Shown here: positions 1 to 7,665 of the stretch, one piece after another
Layout: every line of letters starts with the position of its first letter
Numbering within the stretch: the first letter of the stretch is position 1
Source: Hyphomicrobiales bacterium
GTDB lineage: Bacteria > Pseudomonadota > Alphaproteobacteria > Rhizobiales > Beijerinckiaceae
Length of the DNA: 64,000 bases
NCBI GenBank assembly: GCA_019247605.1
Contig: JAFBAS010000051.1
Location: 1-64,000 of the forward strand
Reading direction: 5' to 3'
Translations under genes and position numbers: made by a program
Notes under the pieces: generated by a model
What the model saw: only the letters and a program-made list of their open reading frames with translations
Database searches by the model: none
What the model was told of the DNA's origin: nothing

Positions 1-19
1 TGCTCAATGGTGAGGTTCG

Positions 20-454
20 ATGCAGAAGACCATCGTCAAGGTCATCTGCGCGATTGGCCGGTCAGGGCAGCTTGGCCTGCACGGGCGCCTGCCTTGGGAA
101 GGCGACAAGGGGCCGGCATACCTCGCCGATGTCGCGCGGTTTTTCGAGATCACGAGAGGGCACGTCCTCGTGGCGGGTCCGCGAACGATTGCGAGCGTGC
201 CGCAATTCGCGAGTGCGGATCGCGAGCTGTTCGTGTTGCGCTCCAACATGGATCCCCAAGAGACTCTGAGGCGCTTTCCCGGGCGGGTCGTGTTCATCGG
301 AGGCGGCCCTCCCATTTGGAGCGCCTATGCGCGTTTCGTCAGCCATTGGGACATCACGCGCCTTGATTATGACGGTCCGGCAGACCGCTGGTTCGATCCG
401 AACTGGCTTCTTGGCTCAGCGAGCCGTAACGAAGAGAGCCGGCCCAGTCGGTGA
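20..454 (+). CDS. dihydrofolate reductase-like protein
   Basis: The 144-residue product resembles dihydrofolate reductase, which reduces dihydrofolate to tetrahydrofolate with NADPH in the cytosol. Visible family marks are an N-terminal strand reading ICAIGRSGQLG, then GRLPWEGD (the LPW motif and the acidic folate-binding region), RGHVLVAGPRT (cofactor region) and a VFIGGG segment matching the glycine-rich motif near the C-terminus. It is slightly shorter than typical DHFR (about 160 aa), and the last residues are low-complexity. The ATG at 20 follows a weak GGTGAGG. A thymidylate synthase partner might lie left of the window but is not visible. The call is at the superfamily level; main folate enzyme or paralogue cannot be decided. 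Confidence 0.7.
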   Translation: MQKTIVKVICAIGRSGQLGLHGRLPWEGDKGPAYLADVARFFEITRGHVLVAGPRTIASVPQFASADRELFVLRSNMDPQETLRRFPGRVVFIGGGPPIWSAYARFVSHWDITRLDYDGPADRWFDPNWLLGSASRNEESRPSR

Positions 455-460
455 ACTGGG
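443..460. terminator. small hairpin between convergent genes
   Basis: CCCAGT (443-448) and ACTGGG (455-460) form a 6-bp stem with a 6-base loop that overlaps the DHFR-like stop codon. It lies between two convergent genes, so it could act in both directions, but there is no clear T-run. Confidence 0.3.
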
Positions 461-477
461 GTAGCTAATGGCCAGAC

Positions 478-2187
478 TCATAGTCGTAAGGTGCCGGCGG
501 CCGCCTGTCCGTTGGAATGCGCCTCGGCGGCTTCGGTGTCGCGCGCCAGGAGCCTGCTTTCGGCAAGCTCGCCCGCCTCTTCGAGGATGGGGTAGCCGAC
601 CGAGGTGAGATGGCTGTTAATGCGCTTGAGATCGCGGATGATGTCGAGATGAATGGCGCTCGAGGCGATCGACTCGGGCCGTCCGTCACGAAGCCGAGCA
701 TAGTGGAGATCGGAGGTCTCGCGCTCTGCGGCTCGCACGAGTGCCTTTTCGGCGATCAGCTTGCGGGCGAGCGCCACGTCGCGCGTGGCGAAGACGTTCA
801 AGGCGAGGCGCAAATCGTCCATGACAAGGGCGTGAAATTTTTTGATCTCCGCGAGGCCCTCGCTTGAGAAGACGTAGTTGTTCTTGATCTTCTTCGCCGC
901 GAGTTCCATCAAATTCTTGTCGATGATGTCGCCGATATGCTCGAGATTGGTGGTGAAGCTCAAGATTTCCTGGAAACGGCGGCTCTCCTCCTCGCTCAGG
1001 CCTGACCGCGACACATCGATGAGGTAAAGCTTGATCGCCTCGTGCAGGCGGTCGACGGAATTGTCGGATTTTTCCACCTCGCGCATGAGCCTCACATCCG
1101 AAGTCTCGAAGACGATAAGCGCCTGTCGCAGCATGTCGCCTACGCGATCACCCATGTTGAGCGTCTCGCGCATCGCGCAGGCGAGGGCCTCGGAAGAATT
1201 GTCCAGCACGTTGGGATCGAGGTGGCGCGGTGTCGAAAGGTCCTCGTGCTTGCGCGGTTCCGGCACCAGCCGTTCGCAAAGCTTGGCGAAGCTGTCGGTG
1301 AGGAACAGCGATAGCACGGCCGCGGCGACGTTGAAGGCGAGATGAAAATCGATCATCAGCCGACCGGCATCGATGGCGAGCGTGTCCGCCCAATGGGCGA
1401 AAGGTGAAAGTGCCGGCAAGATCAAGATCACGGCCGCACCGCGCATCATCAGGTTGCCGAGCGGCACGCGCCGCGCCGCGGGCGGTGAACCCGAAAGATC
1501 GAGGAAAGGCGCGATGGCTCCGCCGAGATTGGCGCCGAGCACGAGCGCAAAACCCGCTTGCGTCGGCACGACGCCCGTGGAAGCCAGGAGCTTGACGAAA
1601 AGCACGATCGAGAGGCTCGAATGCGCGAGCCAGGTCAGAACAGCCGCGGCAAGTAGAGCAGGAATGGGCTCCTCGGCGATCGCGCCAATCACGGTGCGGA
1701 ATGTCGGGGAGGCCTTCAACGGCTCAATCGTGGAGGTCATGAGATCGAGCGCGAGCAGCATCAGGCCAAGCCCGATGAAGCTTCGCGCAAGGCCGCGTGG
1801 CCGCTCGGCATTCGAGCTCATGAAGAGGATCACGCCGATCGCGACAACGGCCGACCAGAGCCAAAGCACATCGAAAGAGAAGATTTGCGCGGCGAGGGCC
1901 GTGCCGACGTTGGCGCCGAGCATCACCGCGAGCGCCGCCGACAAGCCGATCATCCCCCGTCCGCAAAAGGATCCGAGAAGAAGGGCGGTCGCGGTCGAGC
2001 TCTGCACCAGAACGGTCATCACGAGGCCGCTCACGAAGGCGTAGAAGCGGTTGCTGGTAAACGCAGCGAGCAGGCGGCGAAGCGCGCCGCCCAGCGTGCG
2101 TGTCACCCCGGTGCGCACCATGCGCACTCCCCATAGGAGCAACGTGACGCTGCCGATGAGGCTCGTAAAAAGCTCGGTCCCTTGCAT
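478..2187 (-). CDS. Na/Pi cotransporter family protein with PhoU-like C-terminal domain
   Basis: The 569-residue membrane protein belongs to the Na+/phosphate cotransporter II (NptA-like) family, expected to move inorganic phosphate with sodium across the inner membrane. The N-terminal ~310 residues are hydrophobic and hold the two inverted repeats typical of the family: VQSSTATA near residues 61-68, and a second copy reading AHSSLSIV near 190. The C-terminal half (about 340-540) is soluble, helical and charged, as in PhoU-like domains, with an NLEHIGDIID-type helix. It stands alone and is divergent from the chorismate mutase gene, about 280 bp away. No pho box was identified. Some family members only export phosphate or have no proven substrate. 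Confidence 0.85.
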   Translation of the reverse strand: MQGTELFTSLIGSVTLLLWGVRMVRTGVTRTLGGALRRLLAAFTSNRFYAFVSGLVMTVLVQSSTATALLLGSFCGRGMIGLSAALAVMLGANVGTALAAQIFSFDVLWLWSAVVAIGVILFMSSNAERPRGLARSFIGLGLMLLALDLMTSTIEPLKASPTFRTVIGAIAEEPIPALLAAAVLTWLAHSSLSIVLFVKLLASTGVVPTQAGFALVLGANLGGAIAPFLDLSGSPPAARRVPLGNLMMRGAAVILILPALSPFAHWADTLAIDAGRLMIDFHLAFNVAAAVLSLFLTDSFAKLCERLVPEPRKHEDLSTPRHLDPNVLDNSSEALACAMRETLNMGDRVGDMLRQALIVFETSDVRLMREVEKSDNSVDRLHEAIKLYLIDVSRSGLSEEESRRFQEILSFTTNLEHIGDIIDKNLMELAAKKIKNNYVFSSEGLAEIKKFHALVMDDLRLALNVFATRDVALARKLIAEKALVRAAERETSDLHYARLRDGRPESIASSAIHLDIIRDLKRINSHLTSVGYPILEEAGELAESRLLARDTEAAEAHSNGQAAAGTLRL

Positions 2188-2465
2188 GAAGCCAATCTCC
2201 GCGACGAAACCGGTCAGTTACTCGTAGCACTGGGGGCGGCGAAACGTTGTGTATGACAAATTCATGACTAATAGCCTACCCTCCCCCTGTCGAGCCGGTC
2301 CGGCAATCCAAAGCCGCCTCCTGCAAACTGAACACTTGCCAGCTTCGACAATGGGCGCCCGTCGGTTTTTGAGCCCCACATCTCGGAACTTGCCTCCCGC
2401 TTCCCGAGAACATGGGATAGTGTGCGCAAGGGGGCCGGTCCTGGCGTGTCGGCAAAGGTTTTGCG

Positions 2466-3365
2466 ATGAAGCTTTCCTCCAAAGGCTCCGCGTCGACGTC
2501 ATCTGTGACGGATGAGATCGCATCGAAGGCTGCCCCGACCCTTGCCGATCTACGACGCGAGATCGACCGGATCGATGAGGCGATGCATCGCCTCTTGATG
2601 GAACGAGGAGAGATCATCGCGACGCTGATCCGCGTGAAGAAGTCCGATGAGACCGGCTCGGCCTTCCGGCCCGACCGCGAAGCGCAAATGATGCGCCGCC
2701 TCGCCGCACGCCATTCGGGCCTGCTGCCGCTCGACACCGCGGAAGGTATTTGGCGCGTTATCATCGGCACCTTCACCTATGTGCAAAAGGCATATGCGGT
2801 TCACGCGGACATTTCCGGGGGCGATGCGCCCATGCGCGATTCGGCGCGTTTTCATTTCGGTTTCACCGTGCCTTTCGTCACCCATGGCAGCGCGATGGAG
2901 GTGATCGCGGCGGTTGCGGCCTCCGCCGGCGATCTCGGCATGTTCCGCTCGGACCAGGGCGCGCAAGCAGGAGCGTGGTGGACCGCCCTCGTCGAGCTTT
3001 CGGCGCCAAAGATCATCGCACGCCTGCCTTTCATCGAACGGCTTGATCACCCGGCGGGGACGCCGGTCTTCGTCGTGGCCAAGCCCCTTGCGGATGCGGC
3101 CGCGCGCGAACGCGTGCTCATTTGCGCAACGCTCGAGCGCTGGCGAGCTTGCGTTCCGTCGACTCTCGCCGAGCTCGGCGCCGTGGTCATCTCGAGCGCC
3201 GCGGCTCCGAACGGGCTGAGCCTTTTGATCGAGGGGCCGGGTGCGCTCACTCCCAGAGAGATCGTGGCCAGGCTCTCGGGGGCGGGAGCTTCCGTGACCA
3301 GCGCGAGCGAGGTGGGCTCGCATGCCGAGCGGTTCACGTTCAAGCCGAAGATCATCTCGCAATGA
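2466..3365 (+). CDS. chorismate mutase domain-containing protein
   Basis: Residues 25-110 match an AroQ-type chorismate mutase helix bundle: LADLRREIDRIDEAMHRLL, then MERGEII and a downstream RPDREAQMMRRL with the arginines that bind chorismate. The reaction is chorismate to prephenate, towards phenylalanine and tyrosine. The remaining ~190 residues are not a prephenate dehydratase I can recognise; they include a hydrophobic FHFGFTVPFVTHGSAMEV stretch and a late VARLSGAGASVTSASEVGS segment of ACT-like character. Two-part proteins of this kind are common in Hyphomicrobiales. It may be a mutase with a regulatory C-terminal half. The start is an ATG after a weak AAAGG. Confidence 0.75.
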   Translation: MKLSSKGSASTSSVTDEIASKAAPTLADLRREIDRIDEAMHRLLMERGEIIATLIRVKKSDETGSAFRPDREAQMMRRLAARHSGLLPLDTAEGIWRVIIGTFTYVQKAYAVHADISGGDAPMRDSARFHFGFTVPFVTHGSAMEVIAAVAASAGDLGMFRSDQGAQAGAWWTALVELSAPKIIARLPFIERLDHPAGTPVFVVAKPLADAAARERVLICATLERWRACVPSTLAELGAVVISSAAAPNGLSLLIEGPGALTPREIVARLSGAGASVTSASEVGSHAERFTFKPKIISQ

Positions 3366-3502
3366 GCTAGGCTTGACGTGCCCTTTATCGCGTGGCGCAG
3401 GGGCGACGCGGCGTTCTCCGGGCTCGAGCGGGATCGACTCGACTTCAAGCCGCCATGCTCTAAGAGGAGCACGCCAGCTTCAAATTCGCCATCGGGTTTG
3501 CC

Positions 3503-4489
3503 ATGTCTCCGATCAGCCTTTCCGATATTCAGGCAGCCGCCGGTCGTCTCGCCGGCCACATCGTGCCCACGCCACTGCTGGAAAGCCCCGCGCTTTCCGC
3601 TCTCGCCGGTTGTCGCCTTTTGGTGAAAGCGGAGGTTCTGCAGCGCACCGGAGCCTTCAAGATCAGGGGCGCGTTGAACAAGATGATGACGCTTGCGCCA
3701 GAAAAGCGCTCGCGCGGCGTGGTCGCGTCCTCCTCGGGAAATCACGGCAATGCGCTCGCGGCCGCCGCAAAGATGTTCGGAGTCGCGGCGAAGATCGTGA
3801 TGCCCGCCGATGCACCGGCCATGAAGATCGACAACACGCGCCGGAATGGCGCCGAAATCGTGCTTTACGATCGGGCGCGGGAGGATCGTTTTGCCATTGT
3901 CGACAAGCTCTCGCGCGACAGCGGCATGACCAACGTTCCCCCCTATGACGACGTCGATGTCATGTCGGGACAGGGCACGATCGGCATCGAGATCATCGAT
4001 CAATGCGATGCGCTTGGGGTGAGGCCGGACGCAGTTCTCATTCCTTCGAGCGGTGGCGGCTTGTCGAGCGGCACCACGGTCGCGGTTAAGGCGCGCTCGT
4101 CCGTGACGCAATGCTATACCGTCGAGCCCGACGGGTTCGATCGCATGGCCCGTTCATTGCAAAGCGGAGCGCGCGAGAAGAACACCCGCAATGCGGGTTC
4201 GATCCAGGACGCGCTCATCGGCGCACCCACTCCCGGCGCGCTCACCTTCGCGGCGCTTGCCGCCAACGGAGCAAGCGGCCTTTCGGTGACCGATGAGGAA
4301 GCCATGCTCGCAATGGCGGCGCTTTTCCATCATCTCAAGCTCGTAGCGGAGCCTGGCGGCGCCGCCGCTGTCGCGGCGGTGCTCGCAAAGAAGGTCAATT
4401 TCGCGGGCAAGACCGTGGTTGCCGTCTGCTCCGGCGGCAATGTCGATGCGGCGATTTTCGCCGAGGCGATCACGCGCAAGCCGAGTTGA
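3503..4489 (+). CDS. PLP-dependent threonine/serine dehydratase family protein
   Basis: This 328-residue fold-type II PLP enzyme most resembles the short, ACT-less threonine/serine dehydratases and serine racemases, which turn threonine or serine into a 2-oxo acid and ammonia. The Schiff-base lysine is K53 in TGAFKIRGA, the phosphate-side loop is SSGNHGN (77-83), a glycine-rich SSGGGLSSG sits mid-protein, and CSGGNVD lies near the C-terminus. No C-terminal ACT domain is present, so feedback inhibition by isoleucine as in biosynthetic IlvA is not expected. The gene starts about 140 bp after the chorismate mutase gene on the same strand. Racemase versus dehydratase activity cannot be told from sequence. 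Confidence 0.85.
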   Translation: MSPISLSDIQAAAGRLAGHIVPTPLLESPALSALAGCRLLVKAEVLQRTGAFKIRGALNKMMTLAPEKRSRGVVASSSGNHGNALAAAAKMFGVAAKIVMPADAPAMKIDNTRRNGAEIVLYDRAREDRFAIVDKLSRDSGMTNVPPYDDVDVMSGQGTIGIEIIDQCDALGVRPDAVLIPSSGGGLSSGTTVAVKARSSVTQCYTVEPDGFDRMARSLQSGAREKNTRNAGSIQDALIGAPTPGALTFAALAANGASGLSVTDEEAMLAMAALFHHLKLVAEPGGAAAVAAVLAKKVNFAGKTVVAVCSGGNVDAAIFAEAITRKPS

Positions 4490-4558
4490 TAGGTAGCGCA
4501 CGATCGGTTTTCACGATCCAGTTTGTGCTTGCCGAACTGCAATCGGGGAGTGTGGTTC

Positions 4559-5539
4559 TCATCCCCAACGGCGATGCACCCACATCCACTCGCCGGGGCG
4601 TTCGCGCACCCATTCTTCAAAGCAGCTTTGAATGAGCGCCGTGGTGGCGGTCACATCCTCTTCGCGCGAAGCGCCGCCTCGGACGGGTTGAAGCACTTTC
4701 CATTCGAAGCGGAAATGCGAGCGCGGCTGGCGCAGTGTTCGGGCGATGAAAATCGGCAATCCGTCCGACACGGCAAGCAGTGCAGGAAATGAAGTCGAGG
4801 GCGCTGGCCTGCCGAAGAACGGCACCTCCACGCCTCTCGCTTCACGCAGATCGCACATCATGGCCACAGGCACACCCCTGCGCATCAGCCGCAGGAAGCG
4901 ACGTGGCGTTTGTGGCGATTTGGGAAGGAGCGCGGCCGGGTAGAGCGGTTGGCGAAGGCGCGTCACATAAGCGTCGACCCAAGGGTTCTTGATCGAACGA
5001 TAGATTCCGGCAATGCGCAAGCCGACGCGCAACGGCCCGAGCGCCGACAACTCCCAATTGGCGCTGTGCAAGGACACTATGACAAAGGTCTTGGTGGTTT
5101 CGGCGAACTCGCGAAGTGCTTCCTCGCGGACGATCTCGAAGCGCGAAGGGTCGTCGATGAATTCGCGTATGTGGAAGCTCTCCGCGAAATTGCGCCCGAG
5201 ATTGTCCCATACTTGCGAGAGGATCGCCTCGCGTTCGGCTACGTTGAGTTCGGGCAAGGACTGCGCGAGTTGAAGCGCGGCACGCCGGCTGCGTGAGCTG
5301 AAACGTCCAAGCGCACGCCAACACCAGGCGGAAGCGCAGGCGCAAAGCTCGAGCGGGAGCGCGCCCGCAACCTTCGCGACAAGCCAGAATGCCGCATATT
5401 CCACGGCGTAGCGCAAGCGACGCTGTGCTGGGAGCTTGGGATCCGAGGAGAGGCTCGAGGCGCTGTCTTGAGTCCTAGCTTGCGAAGTTTCCACCACGGT
5501 CGACAGGTCGTCCTCCTCTCCAGGCCCGATGCGCAGCAC
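4559..5539 (-). CDS. LpxL/HtrB-type lipid A (lysophospholipid) acyltransferase
   Basis: The product (up to 326 aa) belongs to the LpxL/LpxM/HtrB acyltransferases that add secondary acyl chains to Kdo2-lipid IVA at the inner membrane. The catalytic HX4E motif is visible as HSANWE; a hydrophobic anchor (YAAFWLVAKVAGALPL) lies near the N-terminus, and the family's short MMCDLREARG and late R-rich segments follow. The start is uncertain: the open frame begins with GTG at 5539, but a strong GGAGAGGAGG lies inside the first codons, so a GTG near 5497 is possible. It follows the Kdo hydroxylase gene on the same strand (about 150 bp apart), which supports a lipopolysaccharide role. Confidence 0.85.
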   Translation of the reverse strand: MLRIGPGEEDDLSTVVETSQARTQDSASSLSSDPKLPAQRRLRYAVEYAAFWLVAKVAGALPLELCACASAWCWRALGRFSSRSRRAALQLAQSLPELNVAEREAILSQVWDNLGRNFAESFHIREFIDDPSRFEIVREEALREFAETTKTFVIVSLHSANWELSALGPLRVGLRIAGIYRSIKNPWVDAYVTRLRQPLYPAALLPKSPQTPRRFLRLMRRGVPVAMMCDLREARGVEVPFFGRPAPSTSFPALLAVSDGLPIFIARTLRQPRSHFRFEWKVLQPVRGGASREEDVTATTALIQSCFEEWVRERPGEWMWVHRRWG

Positions 5540-5692
5540 AGTTCACCTGCCGGGAAAAATGGCACAATCAAGGCCTTAAATGTAGCAGCCATTCATAGAA
5601 GCTGCCATTTGCGAACGGCGTGATGGCATAACGGGGGATAAGGTGCCGCAAGGCCTCGCCAGCGGTGGCTTTTCAAGCTCGCGGAAAGCTCC

Positions 5693-6637
5693 TCAGCTCG
5701 CCAGGGGCCGGCCCGCCAAACTTTCCAAAACCCGCAGAGGGGATCGCGTCACATCCACCATGGAAGCAAGGTCGATGTGGAAAGTTTGCTCGAGCGCGAA
5801 TTGGCCCGCAAGCGCGGCATGCAAGACCTGATCGGTATAGCAGAGCCAGGTCGTTCCGGGAGGGAAGCCGATTTCGACTTGCGGCGCGCCCTTCTGATAG
5901 GCGGCGTCGCGCTTGGCGCCGTCGTGAAGAGCGAGCATGAGCTGGTCATAGGGGCTGCGCCGCGTCTTCGTTGCGCCAACCGCTGCAAAAAACCAAGCGC
6001 TGACCGGGTTTGGCCGCGGCAACGAGGGAAGAAATTTTCGCGCAAAGTCCTCGAAGGGCTCGCCAACGCGCCAGATGCGGGCCTGCCCGGCGGGAGCGAT
6101 ATTGGTGAAGAGGCGCAGAATTCGACGCCCATGCGTGGGTGTCGAAGGGAAGGCGTCCACATGCAGAAGCTTGTCATCCTTCAGAGGAGAATAGCTGCGC
6201 CCCATGATCTCGACTGGCCGATAGCTAGTGCGCGCCCGCTCCAGTCCCGCAACATAGGCGGGGAAGAGCTCGCCCACGAGCTGCGTGGCTTGTGACGCAA
6301 AACGATCGAGCATTGTCTGGAGCGCCGCGCGATCGGCATCCGGTGCGGCGCCCTTGACGGAGCCGCTTGCGGGATCGAGGCTGACGTTCTTCGCCTTGCC
6401 GTCAGCAACACTCGGCGAAAGCAGCAAGCGTTCGCGCGCCTCGAGCGTGAAAGGAAGGCGCGGAAAATAAATCACCAGCCCCTCTTCGAGGGCGTCGACC
6501 GCGCGCTCGCGGAGATCCGTCGAAAAAGGGCCCGACCAACGCTCGATCTCGGCCAATTCCAAGGTTCCAGGAATCACGGTCCACCCCACACAATTTCGAG
6601 GAGTCGTTTGCCTGACTTCCTTGCCGGTGCTAAGCAT
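5693..6637 (-). CDS. kdoO: Kdo 3-hydroxylase family protein (KdoO-like Fe(II)/2-oxoglutarate dioxygenase)
   Basis: The roughly 314-residue product matches the Kdo hydroxylase family, which converts the inner-core sugar Kdo to Ko (the 3-hydroxylated sugar) in an Fe(II)-, O2- and 2-oxoglutarate-dependent reaction. Counted from the ATG at 6637, the metal ligands appear as HVD (H159, D161) and a distal histidine in TDQVLHAAL (H273). The surrounding HGRRILRLFTNIAP, RRSPYDQLMLALHD and FPPGTTW blocks are characteristic of the family from memory. The open frame extends to a TTG at 6655, so the start may be six codons earlier. The neighbouring LpxL-type gene strengthens a lipid A/core role. Confidence 0.78.
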   Translation of the reverse strand: MLSTGKEVRQTTPRNCVGWTVIPGTLELAEIERWSGPFSTDLRERAVDALEEGLVIYFPRLPFTLEARERLLLSPSVADGKAKNVSLDPASGSVKGAAPDADRAALQTMLDRFASQATQLVGELFPAYVAGLERARTSYRPVEIMGRSYSPLKDDKLLHVDAFPSTPTHGRRILRLFTNIAPAGQARIWRVGEPFEDFARKFLPSLPRPNPVSAWFFAAVGATKTRRSPYDQLMLALHDGAKRDAAYQKGAPQVEIGFPPGTTWLCYTDQVLHAALAGQFALEQTFHIDLASMVDVTRSPLRVLESLAGRPLAS

Positions 6638-6655
6638 CCGTAAGGTTAAAGGCAA

Positions 6656-6855
6656 TAATGACGATCACACGCCATATATTGCCGGCAATCACGAGACTCG
6701 TCCAGAGCAACAATAAAATCGAATATTTTTTATTTTTGAGATTTGTGCAATACAGTTCTCGGAAACTCTGAGCGCCGGTTGAAGAATCGATCGGTCATTG
6801 AATTGGCCGGCCGAGCAGACGCGAAGGCCAACCTTCGGCGGAACGCTTACCTTCG
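6656..6855 (-). promoter_or_regulatory. AT-rich promoter region with a perfect palindrome upstream of the Kdo hydroxylase gene
   Basis: This 200-bp gap is much richer in A and T than its surroundings (6710-6750 is nearly all A/T on either strand). A perfect 12-bp palindrome, ATTGCCGGCAAT, lies at 6678-6689, about 25-40 bp before the likely kdoO start. On the minus strand TTGCAC followed at 17 bases by AATATT could be a -35/-10 pair. The Kdo hydroxylase-acyltransferase pair therefore probably has its own promoter, separate from livG upstream. Confidence 0.4.
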
Positions 6856-7665
6856 TTAATGGGCCACACCCAGATAGGCGTCGACGACGAGCCGGTCGCG
6901 TTTCACCTCGTCGGGAGTGCCCTCGGCTATCTTGCGGCCGTAATCGAGAACGATGACCCGATCCGAGAGGTCCATCACCACGCCCATATCATGTTCGATC
7001 AGGGCGATTGTCGTGCCGAATTGCTTGTTCACGTCGAGGATGAACCGGCACATATCCTCTTTTTCCTCGAGATTCATGCCGGCCATCGGCTCGTCGAGAA
7101 GGAGAAGCTCGGGTTCCATGGCAAGCGCGCGGGCAAGCTCCACGCGTTTCTGCAGGCCATAGGGCAGGGTGCCTGCTAGCGCCTTGCGGATCGCCTGGAT
7201 TTCAAGAAAGTCGATGATCTTTTCGACCAGGGCGCGGTGCTCCACTTCCTCGCGCAAGGCTGGCCCCAGCCGCAAGGCTTGCCAGGCAAAGCCTCGCTTC
7301 ATCTTGAGATTGCGACCAACCATGATGTTGTCGAGCGCCGACAATCCCTGGAACAAGGCGACGTTTTGGAAAGTGCGCGCGATGCCGCGCGAAGCTGCCT
7401 CGTAAGGACGCATGCGCATTCTGCGCTCGCCCTTGTAGGTGATATGACCTTCCTGCGGTCGGTAAAATCCGTTGATGCAATTGAGCATCGAGGTCTTTCC
7501 CGCGCCATTCGGCCCGATGAGGGCCAACACTTCGCCTTTGCGAATGTCGAAAGACACGCCGCGAATGGCCTTGACGCCGCCGAAAGATAACGAGACGTTG
7601 TCGACGGCGAGCAGGAAGCGTGTGGGCTCGGGACCGAGCGCAGGAACGGGCGAGTCGCCGTTCAC
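6856..7665 (-). CDS. LivG-type branched-chain amino acid ABC transporter ATPase
   Basis: The 269-residue protein is an ATP-binding subunit of the LivG class, which powers uptake of hydrophobic amino acids or acyl/aromatic acids through LivH/LivM permeases. Walker A is GPNGAGKT (51-58). The signature is the family's relaxed PYGLQKRVELARAL, Walker B is LLLLDEPMAGMN, and the C-terminal YGRKIAEGTPDEV segment is typical of LivG. It overlaps the upstream AMP-ligase gene by 4 bp, so the two are translationally coupled. No LivH, LivM, LivF or binding protein lies nearby: the next gene downstream is the Kdo hydroxylase. Confidence 0.88.
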   Translation of the reverse strand: MNGDSPVPALGPEPTRFLLAVDNVSLSFGGVKAIRGVSFDIRKGEVLALIGPNGAGKTSMLNCINGFYRPQEGHITYKGERRMRMRPYEAASRGIARTFQNVALFQGLSALDNIMVGRNLKMKRGFAWQALRLGPALREEVEHRALVEKIIDFLEIQAIRKALAGTLPYGLQKRVELARALAMEPELLLLDEPMAGMNLEEKEDMCRFILDVNKQFGTTIALIEHDMGVVMDLSDRVIVLDYGRKIAEGTPDEVKRDRLVVDAYLGVAH

